Under the pieces are notes generated by a model. It had not been told where the DNA came from and did no database searches. It saw nothing but the letters and a program-made list of their open reading frames with translations. Both the position numbers and the translations under genes were made by a program. From assembly GCF_902859585.1 (NCBI RefSeq), contig NZ_CADIJM010000004.1, positions 186,001-250,000 on the forward strand: a stretch of 64,000 bases of DNA. Reading direction: 5' to 3'. This stretch comes from Achromobacter animicus. GTDB taxonomy: Bacteria; Pseudomonadota; Gammaproteobacteria; Burkholderiales; Burkholderiaceae_B. Position 1 is the stretch's first letter. The number at the start of each line of letters is the position of its first letter. Positions 1-8,911 of this stretch are shown piece by piece.

Positions 1-25
1 GAAAACCGCTAGGAATCACTGCGCC

Positions 26-997
26 ATGCCCGCCAGCCCCCGCATTCCCGACCTGCGCCACATCAGCGGACGCCTGCGCCTTCGCCACCTTGACCTGCTG
101 CACGCGCTACACGCGCTGGGCAGCGTCCACAAGGCCGCGGCGCGGCTGGGCATGACCCAGCCCGCCGCCAGCAAGCTACTGCTGGAACTGGAGGACATGT
201 TCGGCGTCCCGTTGTTCGTGCGTTCGCGGCGGGGCATCACGCCGACCGCCTTCGGCCAGGCGCTTGCGGGCAAGACGGATGTGCTGCTGGCCGACCTGGC
301 GGGCGCGCGCAACGAGATCGCCGCCTTGGCAGCCGGCGCGCGCGGCCGCATCCGGGTCGGGGTGCAGCCGGTGGCCCTGCCCGTGCTCGTGCCGCGCGCC
401 ATTCAGCGATTGCGCGAACATCATCCAGGCGTCACCGTCATGCTGCACGAGGGCGCGCACGACGCGCTGCTGGACAGTCTGACCCGCGGTGAACTGGACT
501 GCGTGCTGGGCCGCTTGATGCTCGATGCCGCCCAGGCAGTGTTCCGCACCGAAGTGCTGTACGAGGAGCCGATATGCGTGGTGGCGCGCAAGGGGCATCC
601 GCTGGCGCGGTCGACCCGCATCACTGCATCCACGCTTGTGCGCCAGGACTGGATTCTGCCGCCGCCCGATGCGCCGTTGCGCCAGCGGATCGACGCCTAT
701 TTCGCGCAACAGGGCATGGCGCTGCCCGCCCCCGTCGCCGAATCGGTGTCGCTGCTGGCCAATGAAGTGCTGCTGCGCGGCGCGGATATGCTGGCCGCCA
801 TGCCGCGCGCCGTCGCGCATCATTACGCGGACCTGGGCGTGCTGGCGATCCTGAAGTTCAAACCGGACTGGAGCCTGCCGGCGGTGGGCGTCGTGCAGCG
901 GGCGCACGTGGAACCGACCGCGGCGCTGACGCATTTCCTGGACGCCTTGCGCCACGAAGCCGGCGCCTTGCAGGACGCGCCGGCGACGCGCGATTGA
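26..997 (+). CDS. LysR-family transcriptional regulator
   Basis: A 323-residue LysR-type regulator. A winged helix-turn-helix lies at about residues 20-80, with the recognition segment around AAARLGMTQPAASKLL and the family's typical LFVRSRRGITPT wing. A periplasmic-binding-protein-like effector domain follows at about 95-300. The N-terminus (SGRLRLRHLDLL) resembles LysR proteins that control aromatic or sugar-acid catabolism (the PcaQ/GbpR type), but the effector cannot be read from sequence. The ATG has AGGA 12 nt upstream, a rather long spacing; only 25 bases of upstream DNA are in the window, so an earlier start cannot be excluded. It converges on the SDR gene, so its targets probably lie to the left of the window. 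Confidence 0.9.
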   Translation: MPASPRIPDLRHISGRLRLRHLDLLHALHALGSVHKAAARLGMTQPAASKLLLELEDMFGVPLFVRSRRGITPTAFGQALAGKTDVLLADLAGARNEIAALAAGARGRIRVGVQPVALPVLVPRAIQRLREHHPGVTVMLHEGAHDALLDSLTRGELDCVLGRLMLDAAQAVFRTEVLYEEPICVVARKGHPLARSTRITASTLVRQDWILPPPDAPLRQRIDAYFAQQGMALPAPVAESVSLLANEVLLRGADMLAAMPRAVAHHYADLGVLAILKFKPDWSLPAVGVVQRAHVEPTAALTHFLDALRHEAGALQDAPATRD

Positions 998-1020
998 AGA
1001 ACGGCGCGCCCGCCAGGCAC

Positions 1021-1044
1021 AAAAAACGCACCCGAAGGTGCGTT
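1021..1044 (-). terminator. Rho-independent terminator of the SDR gene
   Basis: Perfect 8-bp stem AACGCACC / GGTGCGTT with a CGAA loop (TTCG on the minus strand, a stable tetraloop). On the minus strand the stem is followed by a run of T (the A run at 1021-1026). It sits 24 bp beyond the SDR stop codon and also separates it from the converging LysR gene. Confidence 0.85.
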
Positions 1045-1067
1045 GCTGATCCATGCAGCGGCAAAGT

Positions 1068-1787
1068 TCAGGAGCGGCCAGCCAGGCTGCCACCACCGTC
1101 CACGCCCAGCACCTGTCCGGTAATGAAACCCGCGTCGTCCGACAGCAGGAAGGCGATGGCCGCGGCCACTTCGGCCGGGGTGCCCAGGCGCTTCATGGGC
1201 ACGGAAGCCAGCGCGCGCTTTTCGTTGTCGCTGCCGGCGGGCCGGGTGGCGCGGAACATTTCGGTTTCGATGGGGCCCGGCGCCACCGCATTGGCCGTTA
1301 CGCCGTATTCGGCCAGTTCCAGCGCCCAGGTGCGGGTGCAGCCCACCAGCGCGCTCTTGGCGGCCGAATACGCGGTGCGGTCCAGCGCGCCGTGGATGGA
1401 GCGGCTGACCACGTTGACGATGCGGCCGGCGCGGCGCACCTTCATGGATTCGATGAAGGCCTGCGTGACCTGCACCGCCACGCGCACGTTCAGGTCCAGC
1501 ACGTTATACAGGGTGGCCAGATCGATTTCGCCCAGCGGCTGGGGCGACACGATGCCCACATTATTGACGACGGCGTCGACCGGGAATTTTTCGCGGATTT
1601 CGCGCAGGACCTCTTCGGTGCGGCCGGCGTCGGCCAGATCACAGGCGTACAGGTAGCCCGGGAAATCGACGTCGGTCGTGTTGCGCGCGATGCCAACCAC
1701 GTGACAGCCCATGTCGGACAACCGCTGAGTAAGCGCCCAGCCTATGCCTTTGGTGGCGCCCGTAATGAGCACGCATTTGTCCTTCAT
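1068..1787 (-). CDS. SDR-family oxidoreductase (FabG-like)
   Basis: A 239-residue classical short-chain dehydrogenase/reductase. It shows the nucleotide-binding motif TGATKGIG (residues 9-16), the structural NNVG motif (75-78), a Ser around 128, the catalytic Tyr140-x3-Lys144 pair (YSAAK), and a C-terminus like FabG-type 3-oxoacyl reductases (FLLSDDAGFITGQVLGVDGG). It would carry out NAD(P)H-linked carbonyl/alcohol conversion in the cytoplasm; the substrate is unknown. The ATG is preceded by GAGG at a 9-nt spacing. It is a single gene with its own terminator, converging with the LysR gene. It is not in a fatty-acid-synthesis context, so I give no symbol. Confidence 0.9.
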   Translation of the reverse strand: MKDKCVLITGATKGIGWALTQRLSDMGCHVVGIARNTTDVDFPGYLYACDLADAGRTEEVLREIREKFPVDAVVNNVGIVSPQPLGEIDLATLYNVLDLNVRVAVQVTQAFIESMKVRRAGRIVNVVSRSIHGALDRTAYSAAKSALVGCTRTWALELAEYGVTANAVAPGPIETEMFRATRPAGSDNEKRALASVPMKRLGTPAEVAAAIAFLLSDDAGFITGQVLGVDGGGSLAGRS

Positions 1788-1930
1788 GGATTGAAACCTC
1801 GCAGTCTGTTTTCTTGGTCAAAAACGGGCGCCTGAGCGCCCCGTTTCCAAAGTAGACACCATCCGGCGCCGCGTGTCTTGTAATTTGCGTAGCAATTCTT
1901 GCCCCCTGGACGCCGTAGCGCGGGGGGGGA

Positions 1931-3058
1931 TCAGACGTCCCGGGTGACCGGCACGCGCGGCGCCAGGGCGCACAGCAGTTCATAGCCGATGGTGCCGGCC
2001 GCGCTGGCGACTTCGTCCACCGAGGGGCCGTCTTCGCCCCATAGCGACACGGGCGAACCGACCCCGGCGGACGGCACGGGCCCCAGATCCACGACCAGCA
2101 TGTCCATGGACACCCGTCCCAGCAGCTGGGTCCGGATACCCGCCACCACGACCGGGGTGCCGGTGGAGGCGTGACGCGGATAGCCGTCGGCGTAGCCGCA
2201 GGCCACGATGCCGATGCGCATGGCGCGTTCGGCGCGGAACAGCGCGCCGTAGCCGACGGAGTCGCCGGCCTTGATTTCCTGCACCGCAATGATTTCGGAG
2301 CTGAGCGACATGGCGGGCTTCAGGCCGAACGAGGAGGCGTCGGCATCCGCAAAGGGCGACGCGCCATAGAGGCAGATGCCCGGCCGCACCCAGTGCGTCT
2401 GGCTTTCGGAGCCGACGGCGATGTCGGCAAAGCGCAGGGCGGCGGCCGAGTTGCACACGCTGATCGCGCCGGGCAGCTTATGCGTCACCGAATTGAAGAC
2501 GCTGAGCTGTTCGTTCACGCCTTGCGGACCATCCGCGCAGGCGAAGTGGGTCATTTTGCCGACCGAGCCCAGCGTGCCCTGCTGTTGCAGCAGCGCGGCG
2601 CGCTCGTAGGCGGCGGGAAACGCCGCCGGGCTGAAACCCAGCCGGTTCATGCCGCTGTTGAGCTTGAGCATGATGTCCACGCGCCGGGAAAGGCGGGCCC
2701 GGGCCAGCATGTCGAGCTGGTCGCGGTGGTGGACCGTGCTGCTGAGATGGTAGCGGTCGACGATGTCGAGGTCGGACGGGTTGAAGAAGCCTTCCAGCAG
2801 CAGGATCGGCCCGCCCCAGCCGGCCTCGCGGCAACGCACGGCTTCTTCGAGGTCCAGCATGGCCAGGCCCTGCGCCTTGGAAAAGCCCGCCACCGCCTGC
2901 TCGATACCGTGGCCGTAGGCGTTGGCCTTGATGACGGCCCAGATCGACGGCGGCAGCCCGGCGGCCGCGGCGGCGGTCTGGTCCAGGTGGCGGCGCACGG
3001 TGGCCAGATTGTGCGCAAGGGCGGAAACGGAAACGGTGGCGGATATTGGGCGCGGCAT
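1931..3058 (-). CDS. alr: Alanine racemase
   Basis: PLP-dependent alanine racemase of 375 residues, converting L- to D-alanine for peptidoglycan. The PLP lysine is Lys44 in AVIKANAYGHG. The second catalytic region reads SVGYGALFRAERAMRIGIV and carries the C-terminal-domain tyrosine motif. An upstream in-frame extension of 22 residues exists, but MPRPISATV is the better start: AGGA precedes it at a suitable distance and the fold begins there. It is divergent from hpnC with 149 bp between the starts. It could equally be the catabolic paralogue dadX, but no dadA neighbour is present. Confidence 0.95.
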   Translation of the reverse strand: MPRPISATVSVSALAHNLATVRRHLDQTAAAAAGLPPSIWAVIKANAYGHGIEQAVAGFSKAQGLAMLDLEEAVRCREAGWGGPILLLEGFFNPSDLDIVDRYHLSSTVHHRDQLDMLARARLSRRVDIMLKLNSGMNRLGFSPAAFPAAYERAALLQQQGTLGSVGKMTHFACADGPQGVNEQLSVFNSVTHKLPGAISVCNSAAALRFADIAVGSESQTHWVRPGICLYGASPFADADASSFGLKPAMSLSSEIIAVQEIKAGDSVGYGALFRAERAMRIGIVACGYADGYPRHASTGTPVVVAGIRTQLLGRVSMDMLVVDLGPVPSAGVGSPVSLWGEDGPSVDEVASAAGTIGYELLCALAPRVPVTRDV

Positions 3059-3207
3059 GGTGTGGGATCCTGTGGCGTCCAAGTCTAACTGATCGCCGCC
3101 CCCGGCGGCGGCGCGCCGGATCAAGCGCGGGCGACTACTCTAAAATGAGACCGTTTTCCGCTTTACGCCGTCTTTGCAGGTCCATTCCTGCCCACTGGCC
3201 TCTTTTT

Positions 3208-4038
3208 ATGTCCATCGATCACTACGAGAACTTTCCCGTTGCCTCGCTGCTGTTGCCGCGCAGGCTGCGCGGCGCCGTGACCGATATCTACCGGTTCGCC
3301 CGCGCCGCGGACGACATTGCCGACGAAGGCAGCGCGACCGACGAGGAGCGCCTGGCCCAGCTCGCCACGTTCCGCACCGAGCTGCACCGCATCGGCGCCG
3401 AACCCGGCACGCCCCCGGCGCCGGGCCTGCCGCCCCTGTCCGACATCTTCGGGCCGCTGGCGCAGACGATCGCCCGGCACCAGTTGCCGATCACGCCGTT
3501 CTACGACCTCCTTTCCGCCTTCGAGCAGGATCTGACGGTCAAGCGCTACGAGGACTACACCACCCTCATGGATTACTGCAGCCGCTCGGCCAACCCGGTC
3601 GGGCGACTGATGCTGCACCTCTTCGATGCCAGCACGCCGCAGAACATCACCGAGTCCGACGCCATCTGCACCGGCCTGCAGCAGGTGAACTTCTGGCAGG
3701 ACGTGCGGGTGGACTGGCACAAGCACCGCGTCTACCTCCCGCAGGAAGACCTGCGCCGCCACGGCGTGTCGGATGAAGACCTGGCCGCCTGCCGGCTTAC
3801 GCCGGCGTGGCGCGAGCTGATGGCCTTCCAGGTTGACCGCACACGCGCGCTGCTACACTTCGGCGCTCCGCTGGCGCGCCGCCTTCCGGGCCGCATCGGC
3901 CTGGAGTTGCGCCTGGTGGTGCAAGGCGGGCTGCGCGTCCTGGAGCGGATCGAGGCGAGCGGCTACGATGTATTCATGAATCGCCCCGAATTGGGCGCCA
4001 AAGACTGGGCCATCATGTTGTGGCGCTCCATCAAGTAA
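3208..4038 (+). CDS. hpnC: Hydroxysqualene synthase HpnC
   Basis: A trans-isoprenyl-diphosphate (squalene/phytoene synthase family) protein of 276 residues. The first aspartate-rich motif is DDIADE (residues 35-40) and the second lies in NFWQDVRVDWHKHRVYLP, which binds the Mg-diphosphate. In the bacterial HpnCDE route HpnC converts presqualene diphosphate to hydroxysqualene. I chose the ATG that begins MSIDHYENFPVAS, where family homology starts, over an in-frame start 54 codons upstream that would overlap the alr promoter region. First gene of the squalene operon, 13 bp before hpnD. Confidence 0.93.
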   Translation: MSIDHYENFPVASLLLPRRLRGAVTDIYRFARAADDIADEGSATDEERLAQLATFRTELHRIGAEPGTPPAPGLPPLSDIFGPLAQTIARHQLPITPFYDLLSAFEQDLTVKRYEDYTTLMDYCSRSANPVGRLMLHLFDASTPQNITESDAICTGLQQVNFWQDVRVDWHKHRVYLPQEDLRRHGVSDEDLAACRLTPAWRELMAFQVDRTRALLHFGAPLARRLPGRIGLELRLVVQGGLRVLERIEASGYDVFMNRPELGAKDWAIMLWRSIK

Positions 4039-4051
4039 CAGGCCGTGCCTA

Positions 4052-4915
4052 ATGACCCCTGACGAGTATTGCCAGGAAAAAGCCGCCAAAAGCGGCTCCA
4101 GCTTCTACTACTCCTTCCTGTTCCTGCCTCCCGAGCGCCGGCGCGCCATCACGGCCCTGTATGCGTACTGCCGCGAAGTGGACGACGTGGTCGACGAATG
4201 CACCGATCCGTCGCTCGCGCGCATCAAGCTCGCCTGGTGGCGCACGCAGATCGACCAGATGTTCGACGGCAAGCCCGACCATCCCGTCACGCGCGCGTTG
4301 CAGCCGCACCTGGAAAGCTGTTCGATCACCCGCGCCCGTCTGCTGGCCGTGATCGACGGCATGGAAATGGACCTGGACCAGACCCGCTATCTGGACTGGC
4401 CCGGCCTGCGCAAGTATTGCTGGCACGCGGCCGGCGTCGTGGGCGAGCTGTCCGCCGGCGTGTTCGGCTATTCCGATCCCAAGACGCTGGTCTACGCCGA
4501 AAAGCTGGGCCTGGCGTTCCAGATGACCAACATCATCCGCGACGTGGGCGACGACGCCCGTCGCGGCCGCATCTATATCCCGGTCAACGACATGCAGCAG
4601 TTCGAGGTCAAGGCCTCGGACATCCTGAATGGCGAGTATTCCGACCGCTTCAGCGCGCTGATGAAGTTCCAGGCCGACCGCGCCCGCGAACTCTACCGCG
4701 AGGCGATGAGCAACCTGCCCGAGGCCGACCGCCGCGCGCAGCGTCCGGGACTCATGATGGCCGCCATCTACCATGCGCTGCTCGACGAGATCGAGCGCGA
4801 CAACTGGCAGGTGCTGCACCAGCGCATTTCGCTCACCCCCTTGCGCAAACTCTGGCTCGCCTGGAAAACCTGGGTGGGCGGCGGACGCGGCCTGGTCCGC
4901 CGGTTGGCCCGGTGA
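4052..4915 (+). CDS. hpnD: Presqualene diphosphate synthase HpnD
   Basis: A 287-residue squalene/phytoene-synthase family enzyme. DDVVDE (residues 44-49) and the second motif in TNIIRDVGDDARRGRIYIP supply the Mg-binding aspartates. In HpnCDE pathways HpnD joins two farnesyl diphosphates to presqualene diphosphate. Its stop overlaps the GTG start of hpnE by 4 bp (GTGA), so the two are translationally coupled. Together with hpnC and hpnE it gives squalene for hopanoids; the cyclase gene (shc) is not in the window. Confidence 0.94.
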   Translation: MTPDEYCQEKAAKSGSSFYYSFLFLPPERRRAITALYAYCREVDDVVDECTDPSLARIKLAWWRTQIDQMFDGKPDHPVTRALQPHLESCSITRARLLAVIDGMEMDLDQTRYLDWPGLRKYCWHAAGVVGELSAGVFGYSDPKTLVYAEKLGLAFQMTNIIRDVGDDARRGRIYIPVNDMQQFEVKASDILNGEYSDRFSALMKFQADRARELYREAMSNLPEADRRAQRPGLMMAAIYHALLDEIERDNWQVLHQRISLTPLRKLWLAWKTWVGGGRGLVRRLAR

Positions 4916-6234
4916 AGGCGGCAGTCATTGGTGCAGGCTGGGCCGGCTTGGCGGCCAGCGTCGCCCTGCGTGAAGCCGGCGCCAAGGTCACGGTGTTCGA
5001 GGCCGGGCACACCCCCGGCGGCCGCGCGCGGCGCGTGTTCCACGGCGATTTTGAAGCACCGCTCGACAACGGCCAGCATCTCTTGTGCGGCGCCTACAAG
5101 GAGACCCTGGCGCTGATGCGCCGCGTGGGCCGCAACCCCGACGCCCTGCTGATGCGGCGCCCCTTGCGGCTGGCAAGCCTGGACGGCCGCTTCAACCTGT
5201 CCGCCCCGCGCCTGCCGGCGCCGCTGCACATTGCCATGGCCGTCCTGCGCGCACGTGGCCTGTCTTGGTCCGACCGGCTTGCGATGCTGCGCCTGATGCG
5301 CGGCTTGAAGACCATGTCCTGGTCGCCGCCGCGCGACTGGACCGTGCTGCAGTTGCTGCACTATCACGCGCAATCCGACGTGCTGATCCGGCAGATGTGG
5401 GAACCGCTTTGCCTGGCCGCGTTGAACACGCCAATCGCCACCGCCAGCGCGGTGCTGTTCGCCCGCGTGCTGCGCGACAGCCTGGCCGGCGCGCGTGAAG
5501 ACAGCGATCTGCTGCTGCCCTGCACGGACCTGTCGGCGCTATGGCCGGACGCCGCCGCGCGACAGGTCACCATGCGCTATGGCAGCACGGTGCGCCAGCT
5601 GCATCCGTCCGCCGACGGCATCGACATCAACCAGGAACGTTTTGACGCTGCCGTGCTGGCCGTGCCGCCCACCTTCGCCGCGCGTCTCTTGGACGGCCCG
5701 CTGCGTGAGGCCGGCGCCACGGGGCTGCTCGATGCACTCAAGGCCTTCGACTATCTGCCCATCGCCACGCTGAACATACGGCTGGCTGGGCCGTGGCGGC
5801 TGCCCGAGCCAATGATGATGCTGCGCGAGGATGCGGCCCGCGGCCATGCCGGCCAGTGGCTGTTCGACCGCGCCCAGCTCGCGGGCGACACCAAGGCCGG
5901 GGAACTGGCCGTGGTGGCCAGCGCTGCCATCGGCATGAGCGAACGCAACCGGCGGCAAACCATTGAAGCCCTGATCGATCAGGTGGCCGAACAGGCCGCG
6001 GCGCATCCGCTGCGGCTGCCGCCGATGCCCGAGGTGGCAGCGGCTGAACTGTTCATTGAAAAGCGCGCGACGTTTGCCGCCGTGCCGGGCCTGACCCGCC
6101 CGCTGAATACGACGCCGTGGCCCACGCTGGCCTTGGCGGGTGACTGGACCGATACCGGCTATCCCGGCGTGCTGGAAGGCGCGGTGCGCAGCGGCCTGCA
6201 GGCGGCTCGCGTGCTGAATCCCCGCGCGGACTGA
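4912..6234 (+). CDS. hpnE: Hydroxysqualene dehydroxylase HpnE (FAD-dependent)
   Basis: A 440-residue FAD-dependent amine-oxidase/desaturase-type protein. The dinucleotide-binding motif is VIGAGWAGLAAS at residues 5-16, followed by an acidic end of beta-2 (VFEAGHTPGGRAR). The C-terminal FAD contact is in LALAGDWTDTGYPGVLEGAVRSG. HpnE reduces hydroxysqualene to squalene. The start is a GTG at 4912 within the 4-bp overlap with hpnD. A long in-frame extension upstream exists but lies wholly inside hpnD in another frame and is not real coding sequence. Last gene of the operon; it is followed by a GC-rich hairpin. Confidence 0.93.
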   Translation: MKAAVIGAGWAGLAASVALREAGAKVTVFEAGHTPGGRARRVFHGDFEAPLDNGQHLLCGAYKETLALMRRVGRNPDALLMRRPLRLASLDGRFNLSAPRLPAPLHIAMAVLRARGLSWSDRLAMLRLMRGLKTMSWSPPRDWTVLQLLHYHAQSDVLIRQMWEPLCLAALNTPIATASAVLFARVLRDSLAGAREDSDLLLPCTDLSALWPDAAARQVTMRYGSTVRQLHPSADGIDINQERFDAAVLAVPPTFAARLLDGPLREAGATGLLDALKAFDYLPIATLNIRLAGPWRLPEPMMMLREDAARGHAGQWLFDRAQLAGDTKAGELAVVASAAIGMSERNRRQTIEALIDQVAEQAAAHPLRLPPMPEVAAAELFIEKRATFAAVPGLTRPLNTTPWPTLALAGDWTDTGYPGVLEGAVRSGLQAARVLNPRAD

Positions 6235-6240
6235 ACAGCA

Positions 6241-6265
6241 TCAGGCGGGCGAGCCGCCCGCCTGA
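6241..6265. terminator. GC-rich hairpin between converging hpnE and CMD-family genes
   Basis: Perfect 10-bp inverted repeat TCAGGCGGGC / GCCCGCCTGA around a 5-nt loop, lying 6 bp after the hpnE stop and 10 bp from the stop of the converging gene. There is no T tract on either side, so it may end transcription inefficiently or protect mRNA 3' ends. Confidence 0.5.
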
Positions 6266-6275
6266 CGCAGACCGG

Positions 6276-6734
6276 TCAGGCCGGCTTTGTCCCGAACAGG
6301 TCGGCCTGGCGCGGGTCTGCCGCGGCGAGCTCATAGCCGATCTGCTCCGCAACCTCGCGCAGGATGTTCTGCGCAAGATTGAAGGCCGTGTTGGCCGCCG
6401 GCACGCCCGCGTAGATCGCGTTCTGCAGCAGCACTTCCTTGAGTTCATCGGGCGTCAGGCGCGAGGCATCCTGTGCCGTCAACGCGGCGCGCACGTGCAG
6501 TTCAAATTCTTCCCAGCGGCCCAGCGACAACGTCACCGCCAGCACCATCATGCGGCGCGCCTTGTGCGGCAGTCCGGGGCGGCTCCAGATATCGTGCCAG
6601 GCATACCGCGTGATCATGTTCTGGTAGTCGGCGGTGAACGTGGTGGCGCGATCCAGCGAACGCTGCACCCATTCATCGCCCAGCACGGCGCGGCGGTTTT
6701 CCAGGCCGCGCTCGAAATCGTCTTCCCGGCTCAT
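6276..6734 (-). CDS. Carboxymuconolactone decarboxylase (CMD) family protein
   Basis: A 152-residue CMD-family protein close in length and pattern to PcaC-type gamma-carboxymuconolactone decarboxylases: ERGLENRRAVLG near the N-terminus, YAWHDIWSRPGL, then EVLLQNAIYAGVPAANTAFN, the family's most conserved stretch. It lacks a CxxC pair, so it is not an AhpD-type peroxidase. I prefer the ATG at 6734 because GGAG lies 9 nt before it; an ATG five codons upstream is possible. Last gene of a five-gene minus-strand operon with CitE-like, CoA-transferase, cyclase and Bug genes. It probably acts on a ring-cleavage or acyl intermediate in that pathway rather than in protocatechuate breakdown. Confidence 0.85.
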   Translation of the reverse strand: MSREDDFERGLENRRAVLGDEWVQRSLDRATTFTADYQNMITRYAWHDIWSRPGLPHKARRMMVLAVTLSLGRWEEFELHVRAALTAQDASRLTPDELKEVLLQNAIYAGVPAANTAFNLAQNILREVAEQIGYELAAADPRQADLFGTKPA

Positions 6735-6800
6735 CTGGTCAATCTCCATTCGGATCGGGGGCTGGCGCGTGCAAACGTTGCCGCGCCCGCCCCCGGATGA

Positions 6801-7787
6801 TCAATTCACCTGGATGTTATTGGTTTTCACGACCTCGGCCCAGCGGGTCTGTTCCGCGTCGACAAACTTGGCGAAGTCCTCGGCGCTGCTGCCGACCGGC
6901 GTCAGGCCCAGCTTGGCGAGCTTCTCGCGGGTATCGGGACGCGCCAGCGCCTTTTGCACCAGGTCCTGCAGCTTGGCCACCACTTCAGGGCTGGCGCCGG
7001 CCGGCAGGAAGAAGCCGTTCCACTCGACCACGTTGAAGTTCTTGATGCCGGCTTCGCCCACGGTCGCCACATTGGGCAGTTCGGGCATGCGCTGCGACGA
7101 CGAGACCGCCAGCGCCTTCAGCTTGCCGCCGGTGACGTAGTTCAGGCTGGACGCGGCGTTGGCAAAGTAGACGTCGACCTGACCGCCCATGACGTCCACG
7201 ATGGCCGGCGCGCCGCCCTTGTAGGGCACGTGCACCATATCCAGGTTCGCATCCTTCTTGAGCAGCTCGGCGGCCATCTGCGCCAGGCTACCCGGTCCAT
7301 ACGACGCGAACGTCAGGCGGCCGGGCTTGGCGCGCGCGGCATCGATGAAGTCCTGCAGGTTGTTGAAGCTGGAACCGGGCGCGGCCACCAGGATGTTGGG
7401 TACGCTGACGGCCTGCGAGACCGGAACGAAGTCCTTCTTGGCGTCATAGGGCAGCTTGCGCAGCACCGGATTGATCGAGAAGGACGACGCGTCGTACAGC
7501 ACCGTGTAGCCGTCGGGCTTGGCCCGCGCCACGAACGCCGCGCCGATGGAACCGCTGGCGCCGCCCTTGTTCTCGATCACGACGCTCTGGCCGGCGACTT
7601 CGCCCATGCCTTGCGCGATGATGCGCGCGGCGTTGTCCGCGCCGCCGCCGGCGGAATACGGCACCACCACGGTGATGGGCTGCTCGGGGTAGCCGGCTGC
7701 GTGCGCGGCGCCAAAGGCGGTGGCCAGACCGATGGCGGCGGCCAGCGGACGAATTGCGGCCAAGGCCGTGCGACGGGTTTTCTTCAT
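6801..7787 (-). CDS. Bug-family tripartite tricarboxylate receptor protein
   Basis: A 328-residue periplasmic solute-binding protein of the Bug/TctC family. It has a Sec signal peptide of about 30 residues (KKTRR, hydrophobic core, AHA-A cleavage site), then YPEQPITVVVPYSAGGGADN, ENKGGASGSIGA and the ARAKPDGYT motif, all characteristic of the family. Such proteins bind carboxylates or other small acids, usually for a TctAB-type importer that is often encoded elsewhere; none is here. I chose the ATG at 7787 because the signal peptide starts there. It is co-transcribed with the catabolic genes on both sides, so the ligand is probably their substrate. Confidence 0.92.
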   Translation of the reverse strand: MKKTRRTALAAIRPLAAAIGLATAFGAAHAAGYPEQPITVVVPYSAGGGADNAARIIAQGMGEVAGQSVVIENKGGASGSIGAAFVARAKPDGYTVLYDASSFSINPVLRKLPYDAKKDFVPVSQAVSVPNILVAAPGSSFNNLQDFIDAARAKPGRLTFASYGPGSLAQMAAELLKKDANLDMVHVPYKGGAPAIVDVMGGQVDVYFANAASSLNYVTGGKLKALAVSSSQRMPELPNVATVGEAGIKNFNVVEWNGFFLPAGASPEVVAKLQDLVQKALARPDTREKLAKLGLTPVGSSAEDFAKFVDAEQTRWAEVVKTNNIQVN

Positions 7788-7852
7788 GTGTGCTCCTCGG
7801 GTCTCCCCTGCGGGGATGTTCGATCGGTCAAGGGTCGTGGCGCGAGCCGTCG

Positions 7853-8857
7853 TCAGACGGTCGCGATGGGGTTGACCGGCGCGCCGACCAGACCGGGCAC
7901 GTACATGGGCGCCGCGGTCAGGAAAAAGGCATGCCGGCCGTGCTGGCGCAACCATTGCGCCAGCGGGGTCAGGTGCCAGAGCTCGCCCAAGGGCAGGCCC
8001 AGCTTGAACAGACATTGCTCGTGCAGGGGCAACAGCGCGCCCTTGCCCGAGTCCAGGTGATGGTTGCGCAGTTCGACCGCGTGGTTATCGGCGGCGATGG
8101 CCGCGATCCGGCTGTCCTTGATCCAGGCCAGCAGGTCCGCGTCGCCGCCATCCAGCACGCAGCAGCTCGTTTTGAGCCGCTCCTGCTCGTCGTCGCCGAG
8201 CGTCAGCGCCAGGTCGGCCAGCCCAGTGTGCAGGCACAGCACGTCGCCCGGCCGGACTTCCACGCCATCGGCGCGCATCACGTCCATCAGCTCGCGGTGG
8301 GACACCTTGCGCTGCGCATCACCGAAATGGGCGCGCAGATCCACCAAGACGCCGCGCCCCTGGATGCCGTGGCGCGCCATCGGCGCGATGGACAGGTCGC
8401 GGGTGCCTGTAAAGCCCTCAGTGGCGGGCTCGCTGACGGTGAAGCCGTTGTAGCCGGTGGGCTGCGGCTGGCCGGTGCCGTGGGCGTCGTACATCGAACC
8501 CACGTGCCCCAGCGCGTCCCATTGCGTGGAATATTGCGGCGACAGCGTGACGCGGTCGTCGCTGATGACATCGGTGGCGCCCGGTACGTCGCGGTCCAGC
8601 GGATAGCGGTAGACCGGCACCCCGTTTTTTTCGGCGGGCTGGATCACCGGGCCCTTGCGGCGCGGATTCAGCACCGGCGCGCGCGGCACGGTCAGGGGCA
8701 GGCTCAGCGAAAACGAGATTCCGGTGCGGATTTCGGCAACCGCGGCCAGCCGCGCCTGGGCGTCCAGGTGGTTGAGGGTGCCCAACTGGTCATCGTGTCC
8801 GAAATCGCCCCAGTTCGATCCGTCCGGGCGGCGCACATAGCGTTGCGCTTGATTCAT
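7853..8857 (-). CDS. Cyclase-family (kynurenine-formamidase-like) hydrolase
   Basis: A 334-residue protein of the cyclase family (PF04199), metal-dependent amidohydrolases related to bacterial kynurenine formamidase. It shows the D-x-L-x-H type metal site (TQWDALGHVGSMYDAHG), GVLVDLRAHFGDA and VRPGDVLCLHTGL, all typical of the long bacterial members. AGGA precedes the ATG. It lies between the CoA-transferase and the Bug gene. In comparable operons such enzymes open lactams, amides or rings; the substrate here is not known. Confidence 0.88.
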   Translation of the reverse strand: MNQAQRYVRRPDGSNWGDFGHDDQLGTLNHLDAQARLAAVAEIRTGISFSLSLPLTVPRAPVLNPRRKGPVIQPAEKNGVPVYRYPLDRDVPGATDVISDDRVTLSPQYSTQWDALGHVGSMYDAHGTGQPQPTGYNGFTVSEPATEGFTGTRDLSIAPMARHGIQGRGVLVDLRAHFGDAQRKVSHRELMDVMRADGVEVRPGDVLCLHTGLADLALTLGDDEQERLKTSCCVLDGGDADLLAWIKDSRIAAIAADNHAVELRNHHLDSGKGALLPLHEQCLFKLGLPLGELWHLTPLAQWLRQHGRHAFFLTAAPMYVPGLVGAPVNPIATV

Positions 8858-8911
8858 GATTCCTGTCTCCTCGCCCTTTTGCCGGACGATGCTTATCTTG
8901 GTTGTTACTGC

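Noticed and set aside
4069-4911. Long N-terminal extension of hpnE
   Set aside because: It lies wholly inside hpnD in another frame; the GTG at 4912 in the 4-bp overlap is the natural start.
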